From Mesorhizobium sp. (lineage in GTDB: Bacteria; Pseudomonadota; Alphaproteobacteria; Rhizobiales; Rhizobiaceae), in contig NZ_SUGA01000003.1 in assembly GCF_004963255.1 (NCBI RefSeq), forward strand, positions 232,514-296,513: 64,000 nt of DNA, given 5' to 3'. The notes below the pieces were generated by a model. It ran no database searches. It was not told the DNA's origin and worked only from the letters and a program-made list of their open reading frames with translations. The position numbers were made by a program, and so were the translations under genes. Within the stretch, counting starts at the first letter, position 1; each line of letters starts with the position of its first letter. Shown one piece after another: positions 41,888-49,671 of this stretch.

Positions 41888-42295
41888 TTGAGAAGAATCG
41901 CATTGAGAAGAATTGCAATCCTGGCGGCAGGCCTGATCGCCGCGCTGTCTCCCGTTGCGGCGACCGGCCAGTCGATGACGCCGATGCGAGGCGAGGTGCG
42001 ATCCTTCACCGATGCCTTTGCTGTCCGCGTCTTTCCGGGCAACCCGTACAACCAGCGTATCCGCGTCGAGGTCCATGTCTACGACCAGGATTTCCAGCCC
42101 GTCGCGGCCAGGATCACGCCGAGCGCCTTCCTTCTGGCCGGCCAGGCGTCGCGCCCTGTCCTGGTGGTCGTCCCGTTCGACGGCGCGAACGAGCGTAAAG
42201 TGCGTATCTGTACCGAGAGTATCCCCTTTCCAAGCGAGCAGACCCAGATAAGGGCACAGATATGCGGAAAGTTCTTCGGGCATCGCAGGTTCTGA
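41888..42295 (+). CDS. Single-domain pilus-chaperone-like protein
   Basis: 135 residues from a TTG start at 41888, with AAAGGAGCGG eight bases before. Signal peptide RRIAILAAGLIAALSPVAAT. The mature part (MRGEVRSFTDAFAVRVFPGN, IRVEVHVYDQDFQPVAARIT, PSAFLLAGQASRPVLVVVPF) matches the first immunoglobulin-like domain of PapD-type chaperones, but the second domain is missing: the protein is about half the usual 230-250 residues. It overlaps the following gene by 34 bp in another frame. Likely a periplasmic helper for the adjacent secreted subunits; tentative. Confidence 0.6.
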   Translation: MRRIALRRIAILAAGLIAALSPVAATGQSMTPMRGEVRSFTDAFAVRVFPGNPYNQRIRVEVHVYDQDFQPVAARITPSAFLLAGQASRPVLVVVPFDGANERKVRICTESIPFPSEQTQIRAQICGKFFGHRRF

Positions 42296-42831
42296 CCTTG
42301 TCCTTGCTGCCCGCCCTGGCTGTCGTCAGTCGGGGATTTGCCGAGGATATACTGAACCTGAACCAGAACCAGACCGGTTTCAGCCTGCCCGGCGTTACCC
42401 TGCCCCAAGGCCAGGACGAGGTTCATGCCAGCGACGGCACGACTTGCCGCTCAGCCGTTTCCGGCAGCGGCGCCTATCTCGACCTCGGCGTCATCCGCGG
42501 CAACAACTCCAGCAACCAGGCCAATAGCGACCTCGCCACCTATGGTCGCGTGGTGATTCCGATCGGGCGGACGCCCAAACGCGTCGATTGCAGACGCCTC
42601 TACGAGTTGGAAGTCGAGCGCCTGCAGCTTGAATTGAAACTCCTCAAAATGGGTCTCGGCGCCGACGGCCAGACGACGGGGAGTGTGGCCGCCTCCCCGC
42701 CTCAGGGCGCCGCACCCCAAGCCAGCGCGGCTCAGATCAGCGCTGCCCAGGTGAAATCAGCAGGGTGGGCCAACGAAGGCTGGACCATCAGAGGCACGAC
42801 CGGCAGTGAGAAGAAAAAGAAGCGGAAATAG
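42262..42831 (+). CDS. Secreted protein of unknown family with coiled-coil segment
   Basis: 189 residues with a signal peptide (MRKVLRASQVLTLSLLPALA, cleavage probably after GFA). The mature part has a Gln/Asn-rich start (DILNLNQNQTGFSLPGVTLP), a central segment with two cysteines (GTTCRSAVSGSGAYLDLGVI, PKRVDCRRLYELEVERLQLE), a predicted helix (LYELEVERLQLELKLLKMGL), an Ala/Gln-rich stretch, and a Lys-rich C-terminus (GSEKKKKRK). No family recognised. It overlaps both neighbours, which ties it firmly to the operon. Confidence 0.65.
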   Translation: MRKVLRASQVLTLSLLPALAVVSRGFAEDILNLNQNQTGFSLPGVTLPQGQDEVHASDGTTCRSAVSGSGAYLDLGVIRGNNSSNQANSDLATYGRVVIPIGRTPKRVDCRRLYELEVERLQLELKLLKMGLGADGQTTGSVAASPPQGAAPQASAAQISAAQVKSAGWANEGWTIRGTTGSEKKKKRK

Positions 42832-43288
42832 AAGCGCGCTGTTAGCGCTTGCGGCGCTTGCCGGTCTCTGCCTTCCGGCGCAGGCGGCGATCATCGGCAC
42901 CTGCACGATCATGATCGGCGCCTCGGGGACGATGAAATCGAATCCCACCATCAACATCTTAGGCTCCAAGCAGGCAGGCGGGTCGAGCGCCGGCGCCACC
43001 ATCACGGCGAACTCGCTTCTGTGCACCATCCTTAACCTCCTGGACTGCTATTCCGTATCTGCGCCGGCGCCGATCGCCTTCACCTCGGCGCCGAGCGGCG
43101 GCGACACCAATGTCACCTTCGCCTCCGTCTTCCGCCTCGACGGCTCAGGCTTGGACATACCGGGCAGCTCGCCGCAGCGGGTGACCAACGGCACCCACAC
43201 CATCCAGGTCGATCTCACCGCTACCAAGTCGCCCGGCATCTTCCCGGCAGGCAACTACCAGGGTACGGTCACGGTACGCTGCGAATGA
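42806..43288 (+). CDS. Secreted pilin-like subunit 2
   Basis: 160 residues from a GTG at 42806, overlapping the previous gene by 26 bp. Signal peptide RRKRSGNRSALLALAALAGL. The mature part starts IIGTCTIMIGASGTMKSNPT and ends FPAGNYQGTVTVRCE, closely matching the start and end of subunit 1 (CTITINSNGTM, FSAGNYQATVTLRCE). It has two extra cysteines (SLLCTILNLLDCYS). Probably a paralogue of subunit 1 and a structural or adhesive subunit. An intergenic palindrome follows at 43367-43412. Confidence 0.65.
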   Translation: MRRKRSGNRSALLALAALAGLCLPAQAAIIGTCTIMIGASGTMKSNPTINILGSKQAGGSSAGATITANSLLCTILNLLDCYSVSAPAPIAFTSAPSGGDTNVTFASVFRLDGSGLDIPGSSPQRVTNGTHTIQVDLTATKSPGIFPAGNYQGTVTVRCE

Positions 43289-43366
43289 TGCCTGTGGGCC
43301 AAGAGCCCGCGCAACCGGCATGATCTGGCAACCGGCGGTCTTTGCGGCTAGCTTCGCGCCCAGCAC

Positions 43367-43412
43367 GCAATTCCAGGACTAGCGCTTCGCCGCACATTTC
43401 GCCAGGAATTGC
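43367..43412. repeat. Palindrome GCAATTCC...GGAATTGC
   Basis: Arms GCAATTCCAG (43367-43376) and CAGGAATTGC (43403-43412) enclose 26 bases. Related in wording to the AGCAATTCCAGGAAAAG elements at 4016 and 38557. It lies between the secreted-protein operon and the ribokinase gene. Confidence 0.6.
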
Positions 43413-43482
43413 AAAAGCAGAATCTTGGAGCAGGTCCGCCTTCAAGCACGGGCCCGGGCCGCTTCAACGGGAGGCAGTTTTT

Positions 43483-44388
43483 GTGATTATCGTTGTCGGC
43501 TCGATCAACCTCGATCTCATCGCCAATGTCGACCGCCTGCCGGAACCCGGCGAGACGGTGCGCGGCTCGAGCTTCGCCACCGCCCCCGGCGGCAAGGGCG
43601 CCAACCAGGCGCTGGCCGCGGCGCGCGCGGGAGCCCAGGTACGCATGGTGGGCGCGGTCGGCAAGGATAGTTTCGCCGCCGACGCGCTCGCCCTTCTCAA
43701 GGCCGGCAATGTCGATCTCTCCGGTGTCGGCCAGAGCTTCGCCTCGACCGGCACGGCGCTGATCCTGGTCGGCGCCGATGGCGAGAACGTCATCGCCGTC
43801 GTGCCGGGCGCCAATGATTCGGTGGTGCCGGGCGATGTCGCCAAGGCCTATCTCAAAAAGGGCGATGTCGTGCTCCTGCAACATGAGATCCCGCTGCAGA
43901 CGGTAGAAGCCGCGCTCGACGCGGCGCGCGCGGCGGGCGGCGTCAGCGTGGTCAACACCGCGCCCTTCCGAGCCGAAGCCGCCGGCTTCCTCGGTAAGGC
44001 GGACTATGCGGTCGCCAACGAAACCGAGTTCGATCTCTACGGCGAGGCGCTGGCGCTTTCCGGGCGCGACCGCCCTGCCCGCATGCGCGACTACGCTCAA
44101 AAGACCGGCCGCGCCATCGTCGTCACGCTGGGCGGCGACGGCGTGCTGGCCGCCACGCCCGATGATTTCCTCACCGTTCCGGCGCTGAAGATCACGCCGG
44201 TCGACACCGTCGGCGCCGGCGACACTTTTTGCGGCTATTTCGGCGCCGGCCTGTCGTCCGGCCTGTCGCTTCAGGACGCAATCACCCGCGCCGCCGCGGC
44301 CGGCTCGCTCGCCTGCCTGAAGCCCGGCGCGCAACCGGCGATCCCGCTCGGCAAGGATGTCGACGCGGCTTTGGCGGGAACGCGTTAA
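43483..44388 (+). CDS. rbsK: Ribokinase (PfkB-family sugar kinase)
   Basis: 301 residues from a GTG at 43483, nine bases after GGGAGGC. PfkB/ribokinase motifs: N-terminal IIVVGSINLDLIANVDRLPE, glycine-rich ATAPGGKGANQALAAARAG, the NETEFDLYGE segment (N-x-x-E), and the catalytic ITPVDTVGAGDTFCGYFGAG with the Asp base. Phosphorylates ribose from nucleoside breakdown. A nucleoside hydrolase gene lies 2.7 kb away on the other strand, so a purine/pyrimidine nucleoside salvage role is plausible. Confidence 0.9.
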   Translation: MIIVVGSINLDLIANVDRLPEPGETVRGSSFATAPGGKGANQALAAARAGAQVRMVGAVGKDSFAADALALLKAGNVDLSGVGQSFASTGTALILVGADGENVIAVVPGANDSVVPGDVAKAYLKKGDVVLLQHEIPLQTVEAALDAARAAGGVSVVNTAPFRAEAAGFLGKADYAVANETEFDLYGEALALSGRDRPARMRDYAQKTGRAIVVTLGGDGVLAATPDDFLTVPALKITPVDTVGAGDTFCGYFGAGLSSGLSLQDAITRAAAAGSLACLKPGAQPAIPLGKDVDAALAGTR

Positions 44389-44390
44389 GC

Positions 44391-45842
44391 ATGCGTCCCG
44401 TCACCAAGCATGCCGTGCCGGCGGCCGGCGATGTCTGCCGCCTCTCCGCCGTCGAGCTCGCCGACAGCATCAGGCAGCGACAACTGTCGGTGCGTGAAGT
44501 CGTCAGCGCTTTCCTCGACCGCATCGAGGCCGTCAACCCGCTGGTCAATGCGATCGTCTCGCTGCGCGAGCGCACCGACATCCTGGCCGAGGCCGACAGT
44601 GCCGATGCTCATCTGGCGCGAGGCAGCGAGGTTGGATCGCTGTTCGGCCTGCCGATCGCCATCAAGGACCTCGCCCTGACCAAGGGGCTGAGGACCACCT
44701 TCGGCTCGCCGATCTTCGCCGATTTCATCCCTGACACGGACGACTTCTTCGTCGAGCGCATCCGCAAGGCCGGCGCCATCATCATCGGCAAGACCAACGT
44801 TCCGGAATTCGGGCTGGGTTCCAACACCTACAATCCGGTCTTCGGGCCGACACTCAACGCCTTCGACCCGGCGCTGACCGCCGGCGGCTCGAGCGGCGGC
44901 GCGGCGGTGGCACTGGCGCTCGACATGCTGCCGGTCGCCGACGGCAGCGACTTCGGCGGCTCGCTGCGCAATCCGGCCGCCTACAACAATGTCTACGGCT
45001 TCCGTCCCTCGCAGGGGCTTGTGCCCGCCGGCCCCGACATCGACGTCTTCTATTCGCAAATGGGCGTCGAGGGACCGATGGGCCGCAGCGTGCGCGACAT
45101 CGCGCTCTTGCTCGACGAACAGGCGGGCTACCATCCGCAGGCGCCCTTGTCCTATGCCAAGGAGGGCTCGTTCCTCGACGGCTTGGGGACGAAAGCCTCC
45201 GGCGGCCGCGTCGCCTGGCTGGGCGATCTCGGCGGCCATCTGCCGATGGAACCGGGCGTGCTCGACCTCTGCGAGACCGCGCTTGCCCGCTTTGCGGACG
45301 CCTCGTTCCACAGCGAAGCACTGGTGCCGGATGTCGATTTCGAGGCGCTGTGGCAGGCTTTCGTCACCTTGCGCCAGGCAAGCAGCGGCTGCGGGTTGAA
45401 AGCGCATTACGATGACCCGGAAAACCGCAGGCTTCTGAAGCCTGAGGCCGTCTGGGAAGTGGAACAGGCGATACGCCTCACCGCGCCGCAGATCCACGCC
45501 GCCAGCGTCCGGCGCACCTCCTGGCACCAGACGCTGCTGTCGCTGTTCGAGCACTTCGACCTCATCGCCCTGCCGACCGCGCAGGTGCTCCCCTTCGGCG
45601 TGACCACCCATTGGCCGCGCGAGGTCGCGGGGCGGACCATGGACAGCTATCACCGCTGGATGCAGGTCTCCGCCTTTGCCACGCTGGGCGGCTGCCCGGC
45701 GCTCAACGTGCCGGCCGGCTTCGACGCAAAAGGCCGGCCGATGGGCATGCAATTGATCGGCCGCCCGCGCGGCGACCTCGCCGTGCTCAAGGCCGGCGCC
45801 GCCTACGAGGCGACGCTGCCCTGGCCGGTGGGGGCCGCGTGA
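44391..45842 (+). CDS. Amidase (amidase-signature family)
   Basis: 483 residues starting two bases after the ribokinase stop. Triad: Lys in LPIAIKDLALTKG, cis-Ser in TAGGSSGGAAVALAL, nucleophile Ser in DFGGSLRNPAAYNN. The last part (STLGGCPALNVPAGFD-like, AFATLGGCPALNVPAGFDAK) is typical. Hydrolyses a carboxamide; substrate unknown. Tight coupling to the ribokinase suggests a joint pathway, perhaps degradation of N-containing metabolites linked to nucleosides. Confidence 0.87.
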   Translation: MRPVTKHAVPAAGDVCRLSAVELADSIRQRQLSVREVVSAFLDRIEAVNPLVNAIVSLRERTDILAEADSADAHLARGSEVGSLFGLPIAIKDLALTKGLRTTFGSPIFADFIPDTDDFFVERIRKAGAIIIGKTNVPEFGLGSNTYNPVFGPTLNAFDPALTAGGSSGGAAVALALDMLPVADGSDFGGSLRNPAAYNNVYGFRPSQGLVPAGPDIDVFYSQMGVEGPMGRSVRDIALLLDEQAGYHPQAPLSYAKEGSFLDGLGTKASGGRVAWLGDLGGHLPMEPGVLDLCETALARFADASFHSEALVPDVDFEALWQAFVTLRQASSGCGLKAHYDDPENRRLLKPEAVWEVEQAIRLTAPQIHAASVRRTSWHQTLLSLFEHFDLIALPTAQVLPFGVTTHWPREVAGRTMDSYHRWMQVSAFATLGGCPALNVPAGFDAKGRPMGMQLIGRPRGDLAVLKAGAAYEATLPWPVGAA

Positions 45843-45935
45843 CGGGCCGCCCTGCTCGGCCAGCTTGCGCCAACGCCAATCCCGTGCATTGATCGCGCTC
45901 CGCCCAAATCGGCGCCGTCCTGTTCGAGGGAAATC

Positions 45936-46550
45936 ATGTCGCTGGAACTCTACGCAACCTATGTCGTCGCCTGTATCGTCATCATCCTGGTGCCGGGTCC
46001 CACGGTCACGCTGATCATCGCCAACAGCATCCGCCACGGCTCGCGCGCGGGCCTGGCCAACGTTGCTGGCACGCAGGCCGGGCTCGCCATCATGATCGCG
46101 ATCGTCGGCATCGGCCTCAACACGCTGATCGCCGGCATGGGCCACTGGTTCGAATGGGTGCGGCTGCTCGGCGCCGCCTACCTGATCTGGATGGGCATCC
46201 AGATGTTTCGCGCAAAAGGCGCGCTGAACCCGGACGGGTCGGCGAAGAAGCCCCGCGGCGGCTTTTTCCTGCAAGGCTTTCTCGTGGCGATCAGCAATCC
46301 GAAGACCTTGGTGTTCTTCGGCGCCTTCTTCCCGCAGTTCATCGCGCCGCAGGGCAATTACACGCTGCAGATCGTGGTCATGGGCCTGACGGCGATGATC
46401 TTCGCCGCCATGTCGGACTCGACCTACGCCCTTGCCGCCGGCCGCGCAGGACGCCTGCTGTCGGCCAGCCGCGTCAGGCTGATGTCGCGCATCAGCGGCA
46501 GTTTTCTCGTTGGCGGTGGCCTCTGGCTGGCGTTTTCGAAGGCCAAATAA
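45936..46550 (+). CDS. LysE/RhtB-family amino-acid exporter
   Basis: 204 residues with about six spans. Family hallmark VPGPTVTLIIANSIRHGSRA in the first loop, plus GAAYLIWMGIQMFRAKGALN and LVAISNPKTLVFFGAFFPQF. Exports an amino acid or homoserine lactone-like compound across the inner membrane. Start follows TTCGAGGGAAATC. Independent of the upstream amidase by 93 bp. Confidence 0.88.
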   Translation: MSLELYATYVVACIVIILVPGPTVTLIIANSIRHGSRAGLANVAGTQAGLAIMIAIVGIGLNTLIAGMGHWFEWVRLLGAAYLIWMGIQMFRAKGALNPDGSAKKPRGGFFLQGFLVAISNPKTLVFFGAFFPQFIAPQGNYTLQIVVMGLTAMIFAAMSDSTYALAAGRAGRLLSASRVRLMSRISGSFLVGGGLWLAFSKAK

Positions 46551-46619
46551 AACAAAACGCATAGGCCTTCACAACAGCGCTTCTGCTCCCCACATCATAG
46601 TTGCTGGGGGCCAAGCAAA

Positions 46620-46937
46620 ATGCTTAGGAGCTACACTGAACTGTGTAAGAACGCGCTCGGCGTTTTGCTGGTTGGCGCCATATTTGCATTGGGTGGATTC
46701 GTTTTCTTGCGGCAAGTGACAAATGACGCCAGCCCCATCCGCTCGGTCGACACCCTGGATGCCACAATCAAGAGCGTTCATTGGGGTAAAGATGCGCCGA
46801 CAACCTATGTGCTTATCCTCGATGATGGCGGTACGGTTCTTATCACTGACGATAGGCCGCATCTTCTCGGCTCACACGCGAATATAGAACGCGTCGTCCG
46901 CCACAACGGCTTCGTTTTCTATCGGTTTCCAGAATAA
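46620..46937 (+). CDS. 105-residue membrane-anchored protein, unknown
   Basis: One N-terminal span (ALGVLLVGAIFALGGFVFLR) followed by a soluble part with beta-strand character (TTYVLILDDGGTVLITDDRP, ANIERVVRHNGFVFYRFPE). Codon use and base composition are less GC-rich than the neighbours, which may mean recent acquisition. The start ATG at 46620 has TAGTTGCTGGGGGCC upstream, a mediocre site. Family not recognised. Confidence 0.6.
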   Translation: MLRSYTELCKNALGVLLVGAIFALGGFVFLRQVTNDASPIRSVDTLDATIKSVHWGKDAPTTYVLILDDGGTVLITDDRPHLLGSHANIERVVRHNGFVFYRFPE

Positions 46938-47040
46938 GCTCCGGCTTTCGGCCAGAATTATTTCAAGAACACCACAAGCACGGCGTCGGCACCTATCGAT
47001 TGCTCAATGGGTGACGACGCCAGCCTTGTTGGTCTGACGC

Positions 47041-47985
47041 TCAGTTGAGCCGCCCCAGCCTTTCCACCAGCAGCGCGAAGAAGCCGTCATGGTCGATGTC
47101 GCGCATCACCGTGGCGTTCTTTTCCCGCTTGGTGACGCCCCACCAGTCGATCACCGTCATGCCCATGGTGAGCTCCGACGCGGTCTCCACGCTGACATTG
47201 CAGCGGCGACCCTTGAACAGTTCCGGCTTCAGGAGATAGGCGATCACGCACGGATCGTGCAGTGGCCCGCCATCGGTGCCGTATTTCTCCTCGTCATACC
47301 GTTCGAAGAACTCCAGCATCTCGGCGGTCGCGGTGCCGACCTTGGTGCCGAGCTGGCGGAAAGCCTGTATGCGCTTTGACGAGGTCAGCGCCTTGTGGGT
47401 GACGTCGAGCGGCATCATCACGATCGGGATGCCCGATTTGAACACCAGATCGGCGGCCTGCGGGTCGACATAGATGTTGAATTCGGCGGCCGGGGTGACA
47501 TTGCCGCCCTCGAAGAAGCCGCCGCCCATCAGGACGATTTCCTTGATGCGCGGCGCGATCCTGGGCTCGCGGATCAGCGCCAGCGCGATGTTGGTGAGCG
47601 GTCCGAGCGGGCAGAGCGTGATCGTGCCGCTTTCTTCGCGCATCAGCGTCTCGACGATGAAATCGACCGCGTACTGTTCCTGCAACGGCATGGTGGGCTC
47701 AGGCAACTGCGGGCCATTGAGGCCCGTCTTGCCATGCACTTCCTCGGCGGTGACCAACTCGCGCGTCAGCGGGCGGATGGCGCCGGCATAGACCTTGATG
47801 TCGGGTCTGCCGGCCAATTCGCAGATCTTGCGGGCATTGTTCTGGGTCAGCTTCAGCGGCACGTTGCCGGCAACGGCGGTGATGCCGACGATCTCCAACT
47901 CGGAACTGCCGAGCGCCAGCAATATGGCGACGGCATCGTCCTGGCCGGGATCCGTGTCGATGATGATCTTTCTGGACTGGGGCAT
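47041..47985 (-). CDS. Nucleoside hydrolase (IunH-like)
   Basis: 314 residues from the ATG at 47985, preceded by AAAGGAATTGAA. The calcium-binding motif IIIDTDPGQDDAVAILLALG marks the family, with further conserved ITLCPLGPLTNIALALIREP, EFNIYVDPQAADLVFKSG and GPLHDPCVIAYLL. Cleaves nucleosides to ribose and base. With the ribokinase at 43483 it would feed ribose into the pentose pathway. Substrate preference (purine or pyrimidine) is not visible. Confidence 0.92.
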   Translation of the reverse strand: MPQSRKIIIDTDPGQDDAVAILLALGSSELEIVGITAVAGNVPLKLTQNNARKICELAGRPDIKVYAGAIRPLTRELVTAEEVHGKTGLNGPQLPEPTMPLQEQYAVDFIVETLMREESGTITLCPLGPLTNIALALIREPRIAPRIKEIVLMGGGFFEGGNVTPAAEFNIYVDPQAADLVFKSGIPIVMMPLDVTHKALTSSKRIQAFRQLGTKVGTATAEMLEFFERYDEEKYGTDGGPLHDPCVIAYLLKPELFKGRRCNVSVETASELTMGMTVIDWWGVTKREKNATVMRDIDHDGFFALLVERLGRLN

Positions 47986-48024
47986 TTCAATTCCTTTTTG
48001 GGGAGTCTTTTTGGGCGGGGTTTC

Positions 48025-48071
48025 GAGCATGATCCCGAAAAGTGGAAAGGTTTTCGGACAAGATCATGCTC
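48025..48071. repeat. Rhizobial palindrome GAGCATGATCCCGAAAAGTGG
   Basis: Arms GAGCATGATC (48025-48034) and GATCATGCTC (48062-48071), with inner CCGAAAA / TTTTCGG. Located in the nucleoside hydrolase upstream region. It is the common short form of the 91-bp element at 39934. Confidence 0.8.
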
Positions 48072-48127
48072 CAACGAAGAGCTGAGCCAGGAGGACGGTT
48101 CAACGAAACGTCATCCTGATTCAGCGG

Positions 48128-48156
48128 CTTGAACTTGATCGCGCGGCGGACCATAT
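48128..48156 (+). promoter_or_regulatory. RpoH-type (sigma-32) heat-shock promoter of the Hsp20 gene
   Basis: CTTGAA (48128-48133), 17-base spacer, CCATAT (48151-48156) fit the heat-shock sigma consensus used by rhizobial RpoH. The predicted start is near 48163, giving a leader of about 63 bases. Confidence 0.6.
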
Positions 48157-48162
48157 CAAGAC

Positions 48163-48225
48163 CATCGGGAAAAATGCCATCCGGGTTTTTCCAGTTTGTG
48201 TCGCTCTTCAGAGGACAGTGTAACA
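48163..48225 (+). promoter_or_regulatory. Possible RNA thermometer in the Hsp20 leader
   Basis: Two consecutive hairpins: GGAAAAA (48168-48174) / TTTTTCC (48186-48192), and TGTCGCTCT (48199-48207) TC AGAGGACA (48210-48217), the latter burying the ribosome site AGAGGA. A stem that pairs the Shine-Dalgarno sequence next to the ATG at 48226 resembles ROSE-type thermometers of rhizobial small heat-shock genes. Assignment rests on hand folding only. Confidence 0.5.
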
Positions 48226-48651
48226 ATGAGTCGAATGACGCCCTTCTCCAGCCCGCTTCTTCTGGGCTTCGATGCCATGGAAAAGACGCTGGAGCGTCTG
48301 GCGAAGACCGGCGACAGCTATCCGCCCTACAACATCGAACGCCTCAGCGCCGCTGACGGCAAGGCCGAAAGGCTGCGCATCACATTGGCCGTTGCCGGTT
48401 TCGCCGAGAGCGATCTCGATGTCACCACGGAGGAAAACCAGCTGATCGTGCGCGGTCGCCAGACCGACGACACCGAGCGCGAATTCCTCCACCGCGGCAT
48501 CGCCGCGCGCCAGTTCCAGCGCTGTTTCGTGCTGGCCGACGGCATGCGGGTGATAGCGGCCGAGCTGAAGAACGGCCTTCTGTCGATCGATCTCGATCGG
48601 CCGGAGGCCGAGCGGCTGGTACGGAAAATAAACATATCGGTGAAAGACTGA
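48226..48651 (+). CDS. Small heat-shock protein, Hsp20 family
   Basis: 141 residues from the ATG at 48226 (MSRMTPFSSPLLLGFDAMEK). The alpha-crystallin domain has YNIERLSAADGKAERLRITL, VAGFAESDLDVTTEENQLIV, a GRQ-T strand, and the family's FVLADGMRVIAAELKNGLLSI loop; the C-terminal I-x-I-like motif is reduced (RKINISVKD). Holds unfolded proteins during heat stress in the cytoplasm. The start was placed at 48226 because of the RpoH promoter and leader upstream. Confidence 0.88.
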   Translation: MSRMTPFSSPLLLGFDAMEKTLERLAKTGDSYPPYNIERLSAADGKAERLRITLAVAGFAESDLDVTTEENQLIVRGRQTDDTEREFLHRGIAARQFQRCFVLADGMRVIAAELKNGLLSIDLDRPEAERLVRKINISVKD

Positions 48652-48714
48652 CCTTCGCCGATGGCTCTATGCGAGGCGGCCGATCCTGGCGTCCTCGCGC
48701 CAAGGAGGCTTGAA

Positions 48715-48972
48715 ATGACCAGAACTGACGAAATGATCACCATGACCAGCGGCGAACTCGCCCATCTCGGCGAAGGCTCTGTCGCTTATCTGCGGAAAGT
48801 GTCGAGCGACGACCTGCGCGGCCGCTTCCCCGGCCTCGGCGAAATCGCGCCCGGCCTGGAGCTGTGGGCTTTGTTTGCCGCCAACGGCCAGCCGATCCTG
48901 CTTTCCGATGCCCGTGACCGGGCGCTGGCGGGTGCGTTGGAGAACGACCTGACCACTGTCGCCATCCACTAA
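48715..48972 (+). CDS. DUF1150-family protein
   Basis: 85 residues from the ATG at 48715, behind AAGGAGGCTTGAA. Sequence MTRTDEMITMTSGELAHLGE, followed by VAYLRKVSSDDLRGRFPGLG and ELWALFAANGQPILLSDARD, is typical of DUF1150, which is often encoded next to an Hsp20 gene in alphaproteobacteria. Function unknown; possible co-expression with the small heat-shock protein 63 bp upstream. Confidence 0.85.
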   Translation: MTRTDEMITMTSGELAHLGEGSVAYLRKVSSDDLRGRFPGLGEIAPGLELWALFAANGQPILLSDARDRALAGALENDLTTVAIH

Positions 48973-48973
48973 A

Positions 48974-49018
48974 GCATGTCTCCCGAAAGTGGGAACCGGT
49001 TTCGGGATAAAGACATGC
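48974..49018. repeat. Rhizobial palindrome GCATGTCTCCCGAAAGTGG
   Basis: Arms GCATGTC (48974-48980) and GACATGC (49012-49018), inner CCGAAA / TTTCGG. Nearly identical to 56055-56099. It begins just after the DUF1150 stop codon. Confidence 0.8.
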
Positions 49019-49030
49019 GTAAAATCAAAA

Positions 49031-49076
49031 CCTAAAGCGCATGGAGCGAATCTGAAAGATCGCGACGCGCTTTAGG
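49031..49076. repeat. Rhizobial palindrome CCTAAAGCGC...GCGCTTTAGG
   Basis: Perfect 10-bp arms enclosing ATGGAGCGAATCTGAAAGAT and CGCGAC. Together with the preceding element and the ptsN terminator it fills the convergent gap between DUF1150 and ptsN. Confidence 0.75.
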
Positions 49077-49101
49077 GCGATTGCTGGCAGTCCGAAATGG
49101 A

Positions 49102-49124
49102 AAGGGCCGCTCCCGGCGGCCCTT
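49102..49124 (-). terminator. Terminator of the rpoN-hpf-ptsN run
   Basis: Minus strand AAGGGCCGC-CGGGA-GCGGCCCTT, a 9-bp perfect stem with a 5-base loop, followed by TTCCATTT. Located 21 bp after the ptsN stop. Confidence 0.7.
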
Positions 49125-49145
49125 GGAAGCTTTAATCCCAAAACT

Positions 49146-49610
49146 TCAGGCCGCGTGCGAGGCCTGCGTGTCTGACAGCAGGGCGTGGATCGCCACCGCG
49201 TCGCGCGTACCCCTGATCTTGGCCACCGTGTCGGCATCGCGCAGCACGCGCGCGATGCGCGACAGTGCCTTGAGATGGTCGGCGCCGGCGCCTTCGGGCG
49301 CCAGCAGCAGAAACACCAAGTCGACCGGCTGGTCGTCCAATGCCTCGAAATCGACCGGCGTTTCCAGCCGCGCGAAGACACCGGCGATCCGCTTCACGCC
49401 GGCGAGCTTGCCGTGCGGAATGGCGATGCCGTTGCCGACGCCGGTCGATCCCAGCCGCTCGCGCTGCAGGATGGTGTCGAACACCTCCCGTTCCGGGATT
49501 CCCGAAATCGCCGCCGCCCTCTCCGACAGCAATTGCAGAAGCTGCTTTTTGGAATTCGCCTTCAACGCCGGCATGATCGCCGGGACGCTGATGAGATCGC
49601 TGAGATCCAT
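49146..49610 (-). CDS. ptsN: Nitrogen-PTS EIIA protein PtsN
   Basis: 154 residues from the ATG at 49610 (MDLSDLISVPAIMPALKANS). The phosphorylated His is in GIAIPHGKLAGVKRIAGVFA; other EIIA-Ntr motifs are GNGIAIPHG and LLLAPEGAGADHLKALSRIA. Part of the PTSNtr phosphorelay that links nitrogen and carbon status to potassium uptake and sigma-54 functions. In E. coli PtsN binds KdpD; here a kdpDE system is present in the same window, so crosstalk is possible. Located after hpf in the rpoN run. Confidence 0.93.
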   Translation of the reverse strand: MDLSDLISVPAIMPALKANSKKQLLQLLSERAAAISGIPEREVFDTILQRERLGSTGVGNGIAIPHGKLAGVKRIAGVFARLETPVDFEALDDQPVDLVFLLLAPEGAGADHLKALSRIARVLRDADTVAKIRGTRDAVAIHALLSDTQASHAA

Positions 49611-49671
49611 GCTTGAAAAATCCCTTGCTCGCCTGCCGCGCCAGTCGTCGCCCCCTCGCGCGGCCGGCTTT

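Noticed and set aside
44385..46562. 725-codon minus-strand frame across the amidase and LysE genes
   Set aside because: Antisense to two genes with clear family motifs; no motif or start site of its own.
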